NCBI GenBank assembly: GCA_905212345.1
Contig: CAJMEC010000012.1
Location: 1 to 44,562, forward strand
Length of the DNA: 44,562 bases
Direction of reading: 5' to 3'
From: an uncultured Sutterella sp.
GTDB taxonomy: Bacteria; Pseudomonadota; Gammaproteobacteria; Burkholderiales; Burkholderiaceae_F
Positions 6,866 through 14,672 of this stretch are shown here, piece by piece (the first letter of the stretch is position 1; each line of letters begins with the position of its first letter). The position numbers were made by a program, and so were the translations under genes. The notes below the pieces were generated by a model. That model had not been told where the DNA came from and did no database searches. It saw only the letters and a program-made list of their open reading frames with translations.

Positions 6866-8620
6866 ATGACATTGCGTTATACAGTTACTCCTGTTCCTTA
6901 CTCGGGAACATTTCACGTTGAATTGGTACTGAGCGCTTGCGATGAATTATTGTTGCGTCTGCCTGCCTGGCTTCCCGGCAGCTACATGATTCGGGATATG
7001 GCAGCAGAAATTCAGTCCTTGGATGTTTTATGCGGCGGCCAGTCTTTCGAGTGCCGCAAAGTCGATAAAAGCACGTGGCGCGTACAGCTCGGTGCTAAAC
7101 AGCGGAAAATGACCGTCCGCTATGAAGTCTTTGCCCAGGACCCATCAGTTCGCCGAGCTTATTTAGATACTGACAGAGGTTTTTTAACCTTCTCAAGTTT
7201 GTGTCTGTACCCGATCGGAAGCGAAAAAGAGGCGATAGAAGTAGAGATTTGTGAACCCAAAGGGGTAGGCAGCTGGCAAGTGGCAACAGAGCTTTCACCT
7301 CTTGAAATCAAAGAAAATGGCTTCGGACGCTATCAGGCCGAAAACTACGATGAATTGATCGATTCGCCGATGGAAATCGGGCCCTGGCAAGCTATTGAAT
7401 TCAAAGCTTATGGCGTTTGCCACCGAATCATTTTAAGTGGGAAGGTGACGCCGTTTGACCGGCAACGACTCAAAAGCGATGTTAAGCGTTGTGTGGAAAC
7501 GGTTATTTCGTTTTTTGAGCCAAAGACACGCAAAGCTCCTTTTGCATCTTACTGTTTCTTTTTAAATTTAAGTGAGAATTTATACGGAGGACTCGAGCAC
7601 CGTGCAAGCACTACACTGGCGGCTTCCTTTTTTGATTTACCCATTGAGAGTGAGACAACCATCAGTGCCGGTTACGCTAAGCTTTTGGAGCTTTTTACCC
7701 ATGAGTACTTTCATGCTTGGTGGGTTAAGCGGGTCAAGCCTTCCGTTTTTATTCCCTATGACTTAACGCAGGAAACTTACACGAACCTGTTGTGGGTTTT
7801 TGAAGGTTTCACAAGTTATTACGACGCACTGTTGACCGCGCGAAGCGGCGCAACGGATACGGAAAACTATCTGAAATCTTTGTCGGAAACCTTGAATCGT
7901 CATTATTTGGCCAGCGCGAAAAATCGACAAAGTTTGGCCGAATCTTCCTTTGACGCCTGGATTAAATACTATAAAGTCAGAACCAACCGAAGCCGTTCGG
8001 TCACGAGTTACTACGACAAAGGGGCGCTTGTTGCCATGGCCTTGGACGCTTTCATTCAGAAAGAAAGTGTAGGCAAACACTCTTTAGATGATGTTTTGCG
8101 TTTTGCGTGGCAGCAATTTAAAGAGGTGGGCAAAGACTATGCTGGCCTAGATGAAGAGATGATGCCGGAGATCATTTTCGAGGCGACCGGAATTGACGTG
8201 AGTGAGCAAATCGACCGTTGGGTTTACGGTTGCGAGGAACCGGACTACAAGCGTGTACTCAAAACGATGGGCATTGACTTGACCGAAGAGAAACTTCCCA
8301 TTGAACGGGAAGTGTTGCAGGCGACCTTGTCCGGAACAAACGCACTTAAAGTCAGTCAACTCGATGAAGCGGGAGTCGCAGAGCTTGCGGGGCTTTGTGT
8401 GGGTGATGAACTCCTTGCTATTGATTCCATCCGCGTTACCAAGAGCAATTTAGAGAAGCTTCTTAAGCGCTACGGCCAAGCAAAATCTTTTTCCCTGCAC
8501 GTATTTAGAAGCGGTCTTTTGAAGGAACTTTCCGTGAAGCCCCGAAAGACGGATGCGCGCAAAATAAAGCTAAGCGTCAATTCAAACGGCAAAGCATTTT
8601 GCCGTTGGTTAAACCGTTAA
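6866..8620 (+). CDS. M61 family glycyl aminopeptidase-like metalloprotease with PDZ domain
   Basis: A 584-residue cytoplasmic zinc aminopeptidase of family M61, which removes N-terminal glycine or alanine. Seen: an N-terminal beta domain (about 1-170) beginning LRYTVTPVPYSGTFHVEL, the zinc motif HEYFH at 279-283, the third-ligand region WVFEGFTSYY with Glu313, YYDKGALVAMALD in the catalytic domain, and a C-terminal PDZ domain (about 475-550) with AGVAELAGLCVGDELLAID. I choose ATG 6866 because AAGGAG lies about nine bases upstream and homology begins there; the frame also has an ATG at 6815 inside the preceding gene. No signal peptide is visible. Its stop shares the tetramer TTAA (8617-8620) with the stop of the convergent patatin gene, leaving no room for a terminator. 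Confidence 0.92.
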   Translation: MTLRYTVTPVPYSGTFHVELVLSACDELLLRLPAWLPGSYMIRDMAAEIQSLDVLCGGQSFECRKVDKSTWRVQLGAKQRKMTVRYEVFAQDPSVRRAYLDTDRGFLTFSSLCLYPIGSEKEAIEVEICEPKGVGSWQVATELSPLEIKENGFGRYQAENYDELIDSPMEIGPWQAIEFKAYGVCHRIILSGKVTPFDRQRLKSDVKRCVETVISFFEPKTRKAPFASYCFFLNLSENLYGGLEHRASTTLAASFFDLPIESETTISAGYAKLLELFTHEYFHAWWVKRVKPSVFIPYDLTQETYTNLLWVFEGFTSYYDALLTARSGATDTENYLKSLSETLNRHYLASAKNRQSLAESSFDAWIKYYKVRTNRSRSVTSYYDKGALVAMALDAFIQKESVGKHSLDDVLRFAWQQFKEVGKDYAGLDEEMMPEIIFEATGIDVSEQIDRWVYGCEEPDYKRVLKTMGIDLTEEKLPIEREVLQATLSGTNALKVSQLDEAGVAELAGLCVGDELLAIDSIRVTKSNLEKLLKRYGQAKSFSLHVFRSGLLKELSVKPRKTDARKIKLSVNSNGKAFCRWLNR

Positions 8621-9474
8621 AGAGCTTGTCGAATCCAATTTTTCAGAGCAGGCACCAGAGCTAAGGCATCTCGTCGTCCCGCGTCGTAGCCGCGCTGAAC
8701 GTCTTGAGGATCATGAGTCAAGCGTTTAATTCCTAAAGACGCCTGAGGCCGAATAACAAATGCGTTGCCTTTTTGAGATGCCTCATCAATATCCTTTTGT
8801 GTTTGCTCATAGGCCACAGGAGACTGGGCAAACGTTTCACAAAATTGGGGATACTTTCTATAAAAGAGTCTCGCTAGGTACGCATCTCGGTCTTTGACTT
8901 TGTGTTCACGCGGTTGGGTGGAAATGACGATATTGCGGTCATACCCTAATTTTTCGAATGCTTTTAAAGGAATACGGTCAGAGCAGCCGCCATCGAGCAG
9001 CTTTTTGCCTCGAAATTCTACGATTTGAGAAACGTAGGGCAGAGACGCCGAAGCTCTCAAGCCGTCAATTTCTTTTTCCATATCCGTTAAATGCAGATAT
9101 TCCGGCTCTCCGGTTTCTACATTGGTACAGGTCACATAGTAAGCAATGCCGGATTTTTTAAAGGTATCGTTATCGAACGGATCGTAAATATAGGGGATAT
9201 CGTGATAGCAAAACTGGGTGTCAACGATATTGCCAGTTTTGATTAATGTTTTAAAACTGAAAAAACGGTCATCGCCGCAAAAGCGTTTGTAGAAACGAAG
9301 ACTTCTGCCTTTTTGACCGGAAACAAAAGAACAGCCGTGAACGGCGCCGGCTGATACACCAATGACGCCTTTGACGGGAAGATTTAGGTCTGACAGGACA
9401 TCTAAAACACCGGCAGCATAAATTCCACGGATTCCGCCTCCTTCAACAACAATCCCTAAACGATGATTCGACAT
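8617..9474 (-). CDS. Patatin-like phospholipase family protein
   Basis: A 285-residue serine lipid acyl hydrolase of the patatin/RssA group. Seen: the oxyanion loop EGGGIRGIYAAG (11-22), the nucleophile elbow GVSAG with Ser41, and the dyad aspartate in LLDGG (Asp161). No signal peptide or membrane segment, so it is probably cytoplasmic. The C-terminal third contains an RYPQF/YEQTQKDID-type region typical of bacterial homologues annotated as patatin-family proteins. Substrate is unknown: phospholipid or lysophospholipid hydrolysis is the family's usual activity. It starts at ATG 9474 with a weak ribosome binding site and overlaps the M61 stop by four bases tail-to-tail. The next gene upstream, the broken phosphate transporter, has its own terminator, so this gene should have its own promoter in the 112-base gap. 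Confidence 0.92.
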   Translation of the reverse strand: MSNHRLGIVVEGGGIRGIYAAGVLDVLSDLNLPVKGVIGVSAGAVHGCSFVSGQKGRSLRFYKRFCGDDRFFSFKTLIKTGNIVDTQFCYHDIPYIYDPFDNDTFKKSGIAYYVTCTNVETGEPEYLHLTDMEKEIDGLRASASLPYVSQIVEFRGKKLLDGGCSDRIPLKAFEKLGYDRNIVISTQPREHKVKDRDAYLARLFYRKYPQFCETFAQSPVAYEQTQKDIDEASQKGNAFVIRPQASLGIKRLTHDPQDVQRGYDAGRRDALALVPALKNWIRQAL

Positions 9475-9529
9475 AAAAATTGAACTTCAGTTAAAGAAAT
9501 GTTGAATTATAGAGAGAGCAAACAAAAGG

Positions 9530-9562
9530 AAAAAAACTCCAGGTCAGTTGCCCGACGTGGAG
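9530..9562 (-). terminator. Intrinsic terminator of the phosphate transporter remnant
   Basis: On the minus strand CTCCA-c-GTC (9562-9554) pairs with GAC-c-TGGAG (9545-9537), followed by a run of seven T. It stands just downstream of the PiT remnant's C-terminal fragment. Its survival shows that the 3' end of the original gene is still in place. Confidence 0.8.
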
Positions 9563-9586
9563 AAAGAAGCAAGAACGCGCTAGCTC

Positions 9587-10136
9587 TTACTTCGAGGACG
9601 GTTGGGCAGCAATCGTTGCCAGTCGGTTTTCAAGTGCGGCCGCAATCGCACAACGATTAACAAGCTCACGGGCGAAAACCAGGAAATTCAAATAAAGCTC
9701 GCTGCCTCGAACGGATAACATTCGCAAGCGACGCGCCATCCAATAAAAGCGTATAAGTTGCCGCGGCCAGCGCACTTCCCAATAATTCAAAAACAATGGA
9801 TACCGTGGTTGATGTCGGCAGGCCGAGCGAATTAAAAAGGTCCAACAAAATAATGTCCGTGACCATTACCGCAAAGAAAATCACCATGATTTCAGAAAAG
9901 GTAAACATCTGCGGATTGAAAACACCGGAGCGAGCAATTTCCATCATTCCAGATGAGAATGTCGCGCCCAACATGACGCCGATGCTGGCCACAAGCATGA
10001 TGGTTTTAAAAGAGGCGATTCGACAACCTAAAGCCGAATTTAAGAAATTGACAGCGTCATTGCTGACCCCGACAAAAATATCAAAAACAGCTACCAAACC
10101 GAGAAAGGCAAGTAGAGCGAGAAAGTAGTATTCCAT
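9587..10136 (-). pseudogene. PiT-family inorganic phosphate transporter, remnant with internal deletion and frameshift
   Basis: From ATG 10136, about 130 residues match the N-terminus of a PiT-family phosphate permease: four hydrophobic segments, the signature GVSNDAVNFLNSALG, FAVMVTDIILLDLFNSLGLPTSTTVSIVFELLGSALAAA. The frame then runs into ANVIRSRQRALFEFPGFRP and stops at 9666. In another frame the following DNA encodes SELYLNFLVFARELVNRCAIAAALENRL and stops at 9587; this looks like a genuine hydrophilic transporter C-terminus, and an intact terminator follows. Normal members have roughly 400-750 residues with a second PiT repeat; that middle part is absent. I infer a large internal deletion at about 9690-9730 that also broke the frame. 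An unusual short membrane protein that is still used is unlikely but not excluded. Confidence 0.75.
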
Positions 10137-10459
10137 GAAAAAAACGTTATTTGAACAAAATAAGAGAGACCACACAACTACAATTGGCGGCAGTATGCGC
10201 TTACAAAATGACGGAATTGTTTGAGATAGATGTCGGAAAGATTAAAAATCTGTGAAAAGTAGGAAGATTGTTAGACAGAGTTTGATTCTTAAGATAATTG
10301 ATTTTCTTGTTCGTATAACACGGTTGTTTTAAATGAGTCGAAGTGCTTAAAACAAAATAATTAGGGAACTCAAAATTAGTCAGTTGGGGGCTGGAGTTTT
10401 ACTTTTTTCGGTTACTAAAATCGACGGTTGGTTTGATACTTTTCCGAAAGGATTGACAA
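10137..10459. other. Intergenic region between the PiT remnant and pyrG
   Basis: 323 bases, AT-rich, between divergent units. It must hold the pyrG promoter; TATAAC at about 10314-10319 is a plausible -10 box, but no well-spaced -35 goes with it. No coding potential, repeat or structured leader is evident. Confidence 0.4.
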
Positions 10460-12091
10460 ATGACCAGATACGTATTTGTCACAGGCGGCGTTGTGTCTTC
10501 TTTAGGCAAAGGTGTGGCCGCCGCATCTCTAGCTGCCATTTTGGAATCGCGCGGTTATCGCGTCACCATGATCAAAATGGATCCTTACTTAAATGTAGAT
10601 CCGGGCACCATGAGTCCCTTTCAGCACGGAGAGGTGTTTGTAACCGAGGACGGAGCGGAAACCGATTTGGATTTGGGGCATTATGAGCGCTTTATTTCAG
10701 CCAAAATGCACAAGGCCAATAATTTCACGAGCGGTCAGATCTATGAGAGCGTTTTGCGCAAAGAACGCCGCGGGGAATATTTGGGTAAGACCGTGCAAGT
10801 TATCCCGCATGTAACTAACGAAATCCAGGAATTTGTGAAGCGAGGAGCGGGCAGTGCCGATATTGCTGTTGTCGAAATCGGCGGAACGGTAGGGGATATT
10901 GAATCACTTCCCTTTGTTGAAGCGGTTCGCCAGTTGAGTTTACAGGTAGGGCGTGAAAACAGCTGCTTTGTTCATTTAACGCTTTGCCCCTGGATTGCGG
11001 CCGCAGGTGAGCTAAAGACCAAACCGACCCAGCACTCAGTGCAAAAGCTTCGGGAAGAGGGCGTTTATCCTGATGTCCTTTTGTGTCGCGCGGATCGCCC
11101 TATTCCCGAGAATGAAAGAGCCAAAATTGCCCTCTTTGCCAATTTGCCGGTTGATCACGTTATCAGCGTTTGGGATGCTAAAACAATTTATGAAGTGCCG
11201 CTGATGTTGCATGAGCAGCATCTCGATGAGATTATTTGCAAACGGCTCGGATTAGATCAATCCAAATCAGCAGACCTTTCTGCTTGGGTGAAAATTTGCG
11301 AAGAATTACAAAATCCTCAACACGAAGTCAATATTGCGCTAGTAGGAAAATACGTTGACTATGCCGATAGCTACAAGAGTTTGAACGAAGCGCTTTTGCA
11401 TGCAGGAATCCATACTCACACACGGGTGAATCGCATTTTTGTGGATGCAACGGAAATTGAAGAAAAAGGCACAGATAAGCTCAAAGGCATGGACGCTATT
11501 TTGGTGCCGGGCGGATTTGGAAAGCGTGGCACTGAAGGTATGATTCGAGCTATTGAATATGCGCGTGTGAATAAGATTCCCTATCTGGGTATTTGTCTTG
11601 GAATGCAATTGGCCGTGATTGAATTTGCCAGGCATGTTTGCGGATTGGATCAAGCCAATTCAACAGAACTTAATCCTGATACACCACACCCGGTTGTTTC
11701 TTTAATTACAGAATGGACTGATCGGGATGGAGCTACGCAAAAACGCGACGAGCAAAGCAATTTAGGTGGAACGATGCGTTTAGGCAAGCAGGAAGTGCCG
11801 GTAAAAAAGGGAACGCTCGCCTACGAAATCTATGGCGGTATGGTAGCAGAGCGTCATCGCCATCGCTATGAGGTCAACAATACTTATGTTCCCCAGTTTG
11901 AAGCTTCAGGAATGGTGATTTCTGCCTGCACGCAGGAGGAACATTTGCCAGAAATGATGGAGTTGCCTAATCATCCGTTCTTTTTTGGCGTGCAATTTCA
12001 TCCGGAATTTACCTCAACTCCGCGTTTTGGGCATCCGCTTTTTGAAGCGTTTGTTAGGGCCGCTCTTAATTACCGTGAGACTGCCAAATAA
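10460..12091 (+). CDS. pyrG: CTP synthase
   Basis: A 543-residue glutamine-dependent amidotransferase that converts UTP to CTP with ATP and glutamine; a cytoplasmic, filament-forming enzyme at the end of pyrimidine nucleotide synthesis. Seen: the N-terminal synthetase domain begins TRYVFVTGGVVSSLGKGVAAASLA (UTP/ATP-binding loop) with KMDPYLNVDPGTMSPFQHGEVFVTEDG. The C-terminal class I glutaminase domain has the nucleophile elbow GICLGMQ with Cys379 and a late GVQFHPE with the catalytic His-Glu pair. Length is standard. AAAGGA precedes the ATG at normal distance. It has its own terminator and is not joined to kdsA/eno as in many proteobacteria; rplM-rpsI follow under a separate promoter. Confidence 0.98.
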   Translation: MTRYVFVTGGVVSSLGKGVAAASLAAILESRGYRVTMIKMDPYLNVDPGTMSPFQHGEVFVTEDGAETDLDLGHYERFISAKMHKANNFTSGQIYESVLRKERRGEYLGKTVQVIPHVTNEIQEFVKRGAGSADIAVVEIGGTVGDIESLPFVEAVRQLSLQVGRENSCFVHLTLCPWIAAAGELKTKPTQHSVQKLREEGVYPDVLLCRADRPIPENERAKIALFANLPVDHVISVWDAKTIYEVPLMLHEQHLDEIICKRLGLDQSKSADLSAWVKICEELQNPQHEVNIALVGKYVDYADSYKSLNEALLHAGIHTHTRVNRIFVDATEIEEKGTDKLKGMDAILVPGGFGKRGTEGMIRAIEYARVNKIPYLGICLGMQLAVIEFARHVCGLDQANSTELNPDTPHPVVSLITEWTDRDGATQKRDEQSNLGGTMRLGKQEVPVKKGTLAYEIYGGMVAERHRHRYEVNNTYVPQFEASGMVISACTQEEHLPEMMELPNHPFFFGVQFHPEFTSTPRFGHPLFEAFVRAALNYRETAK

Positions 12092-12103
12092 AAATGTCCG
12101 TTT

Positions 12104-12138
12104 ACGAAGTCTACAAACTGTTTTGTAGGCTTCGTTTA
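12104..12138 (+). terminator. Terminator hairpin after pyrG
   Basis: ACGAAG-t-CTACAAA and TTTGTAG-g-CTTCGT form a long, almost perfect stem with a short loop, 13 bases after the pyrG stop. Only a short T stretch follows, so termination may be partial. Confidence 0.7.
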
Positions 12139-12199
12139 AGGGCTGTGTCAGTGCTCTTTTCAGCGCAAAAAGATTTTGGCTGGCGGACCTCTAACAGGT

Positions 12200-12228
12200 T
12201 TGTTTTTCTTCAATTTTTTAGGTAAAAT
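12200..12228 (+). promoter_or_regulatory. Probable sigma70 promoter of rplM-rpsI
   Basis: TTGTTT (12200-12205) and TAAAAT (12223-12228) are exactly 17 bases apart. This predicts a leader of about 155 bases before the rplM ATG. The gap 12139-12392 holds no other gene; its last part carries a CGCGCGAC/GTCGTGCG-type imperfect inverted repeat near 12341-12370, which might be the site of autogenous L13/S9 control. That last point is a guess. Confidence 0.55.
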
Positions 12229-12392
12229 CCCAACCCTTGTTATTTCAATAGGTGTTTCTCTGTCGCCTTTTTGAATTAACGGGAAACGAATTTTTGGACT
12301 CTGTCGCTGGTGCTTGCGGCCTTAAGCGACAATCCGTTTGCGCGCGACTTGAATGAAAATGTCGTGCGTTTTCATTGATAGGTGAATGAATA

Positions 12393-12821
12393 ATGAAGAC
12401 CTTCTCGGCTAAGCCGCTCGAAGTGACTCGCGAATGGTACGTGGTTGACGCCACCGATAAGATCGTCGGTCACCTCGCTGCTGAAATTGCTGCCCGTTTG
12501 CGTGGCAAGCACAAGCCTGAATACACGCCGCACGTTGATACGGGCGATTTCATCGTTGTGATCAACGCTTCCAAGATGAAGATGAGTGGCGACAAGGCTA
12601 AGAACAAGCGTTACTATCGCCACACGGGTTATCCTGGCGGCATCATCGAAACGACTTTCGAAAAGATGCAACAACGCCACCCGGGTCGCGCCCTTGAAAT
12701 CGCTGTTAAGGGCATGCTCCCGAAGGGACCCTTGGGCTATGCCATGATTAAGAAGTTGAAGATCTATGCTGGTGAAGAACATCCGCATACGGCTCAACAA
12801 CCTAAGAACCTCGACATCTAA
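12393..12821 (+). CDS. rplM: 50S ribosomal protein L13
   Basis: A 142-residue early-assembly protein of the large ribosomal subunit. Seen: KTFSAKPLEVTREWYVVDA at the N-terminus, VGHLAAEIAARLRGKHKPEYTPHVD, YYRHTGYPGG and GMLPKGPLGYAMIKKLKIYAGEEHPHTAQQP, all textbook L13. Length matches E. coli. AGGTGA lies upstream of the ATG. Codon choice is visibly biased toward a few codons, as expected for a highly expressed gene. It is followed after 12 bases by rpsI, the usual two-gene operon. A long open frame on the opposite strand is a by-product of this codon bias. Confidence 0.99.
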   Translation: MKTFSAKPLEVTREWYVVDATDKIVGHLAAEIAARLRGKHKPEYTPHVDTGDFIVVINASKMKMSGDKAKNKRYYRHTGYPGGIIETTFEKMQQRHPGRALEIAVKGMLPKGPLGYAMIKKLKIYAGEEHPHTAQQPKNLDI

Positions 12822-12833
12822 TAAGGATTCGGC

Positions 12834-13226
12834 ATGATCGGCAATTACAATTACGGCACCGGCCGTCGCAAGAGCTCCGTGGCCCGCGTCTTTATTAAGC
12901 GTGGTTCCGGCAAGATCGTGATCAACGGTCGTCCTTTGAATGAATACTTCCACCGTGAAACCGGCCGTATGGTCGTGATGCAACCGTTGGAACTCACCGA
13001 AAACGTTGAAACGTTTGACGTGATGGTCAACGTGCGTGGCGGTGGTGAAACGGGTCAAGCCGGCGCTGTGCGTCACGGCATTACCCGCGCTTTGATTGAC
13101 TACGACGAAGGCTTGAAGGCCCAGTTGTCCGCCGCGGGCTTTGTGACCCGTGACGCTCGCGAAGTCGAACGTAAGAAGGTCGGTCTTCGCAAGGCCCGTC
13201 GCCGTAAGCAATTCTCCAAGCGCTAA
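12834..13226 (+). CDS. rpsI: 30S ribosomal protein S9
   Basis: A 130-residue protein of the small ribosomal subunit whose basic C-terminal tail reaches the P-site tRNA. Seen: YGTGRRKSSVARVFIKRGSG (about 6-25), INGRPLNEYFHRET, VRGGGETGQAGAVRHGITRALIDYD and the conserved tail RKKVGLRKARRRKQFSKR ending in the invariant KR. It is the second gene of the rplM operon and ends before a strong terminator at 13283-13310. Confidence 0.99.
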   Translation: MIGNYNYGTGRRKSSVARVFIKRGSGKIVINGRPLNEYFHRETGRMVVMQPLELTENVETFDVMVNVRGGGETGQAGAVRHGITRALIDYDEGLKAQLSAAGFVTRDAREVERKKVGLRKARRRKQFSKR

Positions 13227-13282
13227 TCGCTTTACGATTGCAAATTGCCCAAATCCCGTCTCAAGCGGGATTGGCAACAGAG

Positions 13283-13310
13283 AGGCTCTCCAAAATTGGA
13301 GAGCCTTTTT
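13283..13310 (+). terminator. Intrinsic terminator of the rplM-rpsI operon
   Basis: AGGCTCTCC and GGAGAGCCT form a perfect 9-bp stem with a six-base loop, followed by TTTTT. Confidence 0.93.
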
Positions 13311-13353
13311 CGTAGGCGTACAATAGCGAGATTGCTTTTTATTTGTCTAAAAA

Positions 13354-14244
13354 ATGTCTTTAACGGCTCTGGTACTTGTGCTGACAGCAGCACTGGTGCA
13401 CGCAACTTGGAACTATTTTCTTAAAAAAGCCAATGCCACGAGACCCTTTTGGTGGCTGGTTTATATCATCACGGCGGTCGTTACCGTCCCGGCGCTTTTT
13501 ATTTACGATCCCCAAGCGTTCTCTAATATCACCCCGATCGGGTGGCTGGTCATCGCACTTTCTGCGCCGATTCACGTTATTTACGGACAGGTTTTGCAGA
13601 TAGGTTACAAAAAGTCGGACTACTCCATTGTTTACCCAACAGCACGTGGCACTGGCCCGTTGATTACCGTTTTATGCGCGGTGTTGATTTTGGGTGACAG
13701 ACCTTCTTTCTGGGGCTGGATTGGCATTGTTTTGATTTTGGCCTCCATTGTGCTTTTAGCGATGCCGCACAAGCAAGACAAACAAACGCAGGATCTTCGT
13801 ATTCGCGCGGGGATATTTTGGGGGTTCTTAACAGGGTGCTTTATTGCCGGGTATTCATTTTGTGATGCTTGGGCCGTGCAGCAAGAAACGGGACTTACAC
13901 CAATGAGTTTTTATTTCCCTTCCATTGCAGTGCGAGCGATTGTCTTTGCTCCTTTTATTATTATGCACGCCAATTGGAAGGCGGAATCTAAGGAAATCCT
14001 CACAACGCCGCGTTTACAAAAGGCTTTAGCAGTGGTCACCGTGGGTTCGCCCTTAGCCTATCTTCTGGTGCTTTATGCCATGACAATTGCTCCGCTTGCC
14101 TACGTTGCCCCGAGCCGAGAAGTCGGCATGATGATTGGGGTTGTTTTAGGTGGTTTGCTTTTGCGTGAACGCTTGTCGGCAATGCGTTTGGCCGGGGTGA
14201 TCGGGATGACATTAGGGGTGATACTGGTTGGACTAGAAGGGTAA
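13354..14244 (+). CDS. EamA/DMT-family inner membrane transporter
   Basis: A 296-residue protein of the drug/metabolite transporter superfamily, with two EamA repeats of about five transmembrane helices each (roughly residues 1-135 and 148-295). Seen: the N-terminal ALVLVLTAALVHATWNYFLKKA, a repeat-closing WGWIGIVLILASIVLLAM (about 120-137), and the second repeat ending LSAMRLAGVIGMTLGVILVGLEG. Family members export amino acids, metabolites or drugs across the inner membrane; nothing here fixes the substrate. No convincing ribosome binding site precedes the ATG (AAAAA), so translation may be weak or the start misplaced by a few codons. It is monocistronic, between the rpsI terminator and erpA. 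Confidence 0.88.
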   Translation: MSLTALVLVLTAALVHATWNYFLKKANATRPFWWLVYIITAVVTVPALFIYDPQAFSNITPIGWLVIALSAPIHVIYGQVLQIGYKKSDYSIVYPTARGTGPLITVLCAVLILGDRPSFWGWIGIVLILASIVLLAMPHKQDKQTQDLRIRAGIFWGFLTGCFIAGYSFCDAWAVQQETGLTPMSFYFPSIAVRAIVFAPFIIMHANWKAESKEILTTPRLQKALAVVTVGSPLAYLLVLYAMTIAPLAYVAPSREVGMMIGVVLGGLLLRERLSAMRLAGVIGMTLGVILVGLEG

Positions 14245-14297
14245 CGTTTCGCAACAAAAATGCTTCGTCAAAAAACGTATAATCAACAGGTTTTCTG

Positions 14298-14672
14298 ATG
14301 GACGAAATCACTATGCAAGATAACACACAAACAAATTTGGCTCCGGATCCCATCCACTTTACCGACGCCGCAGTGGCAAAGGTTAAAAGTTTGATTGAAG
14401 AAGAAGGTAACGACAATCTGAAACTGCGTGTATTTGTGCAAGGCGGCGGCTGCGCGGGTTTTCAGTATGGTTTTCAATTCGATGAAAAAGAAAACGAAGA
14501 TGACGCCAAAATGGTTAAGGATGGTGTAACGCTCTTAATTGACTCCCTGAGTTATCAATACCTCGTTGGCGCAGAAATTGATTTCAAGGAAGATTTGACG
14601 GGAGCGCAATTTGTTATCCGCAATCCTAATGCCGTGACCACCTGCGGCTGTGGTTCATCTTTTTCTGTTTAG
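14298..14672 (+). CDS. erpA: Iron-sulfur cluster insertion protein ErpA (A-type carrier)
   Basis: A 124-residue A-type Fe-S carrier that delivers clusters to apo-proteins. Seen: the three conserved cysteines, Cys52 in GGGCAGFQYGF and Cys116/Cys118 in the C-terminal TTCGCGSSFSV, with IHFTDAAVAKVKSLI at the N-terminus. A second ATG at 14313 (MQDN) would also give a complete protein. The first ATG is kept because the extension is short and compatible with family lengths (about 107-125). The stop overlaps the stop of the convergent anmK gene by four bases. The order erpA-anmK-M23 peptidase-tyrS is a recurring betaproteobacterial arrangement, which supports ErpA over IscA. Confidence 0.93.
   Translation: MDEITMQDNTQTNLAPDPIHFTDAAVAKVKSLIEEEGNDNLKLRVFVQGGGCAGFQYGFQFDEKENEDDAKMVKDGVTLLIDSLSYQYLVGAEIDFKEDLTGAQFVIRNPNAVTTCGCGSSFSV

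Noticed and set aside
12372..13277. Long open frame on the minus strand opposite rplM-rpsI
   Set aside because: A mirror effect of the strong codon bias in two ribosomal protein genes; its translation has no family features.
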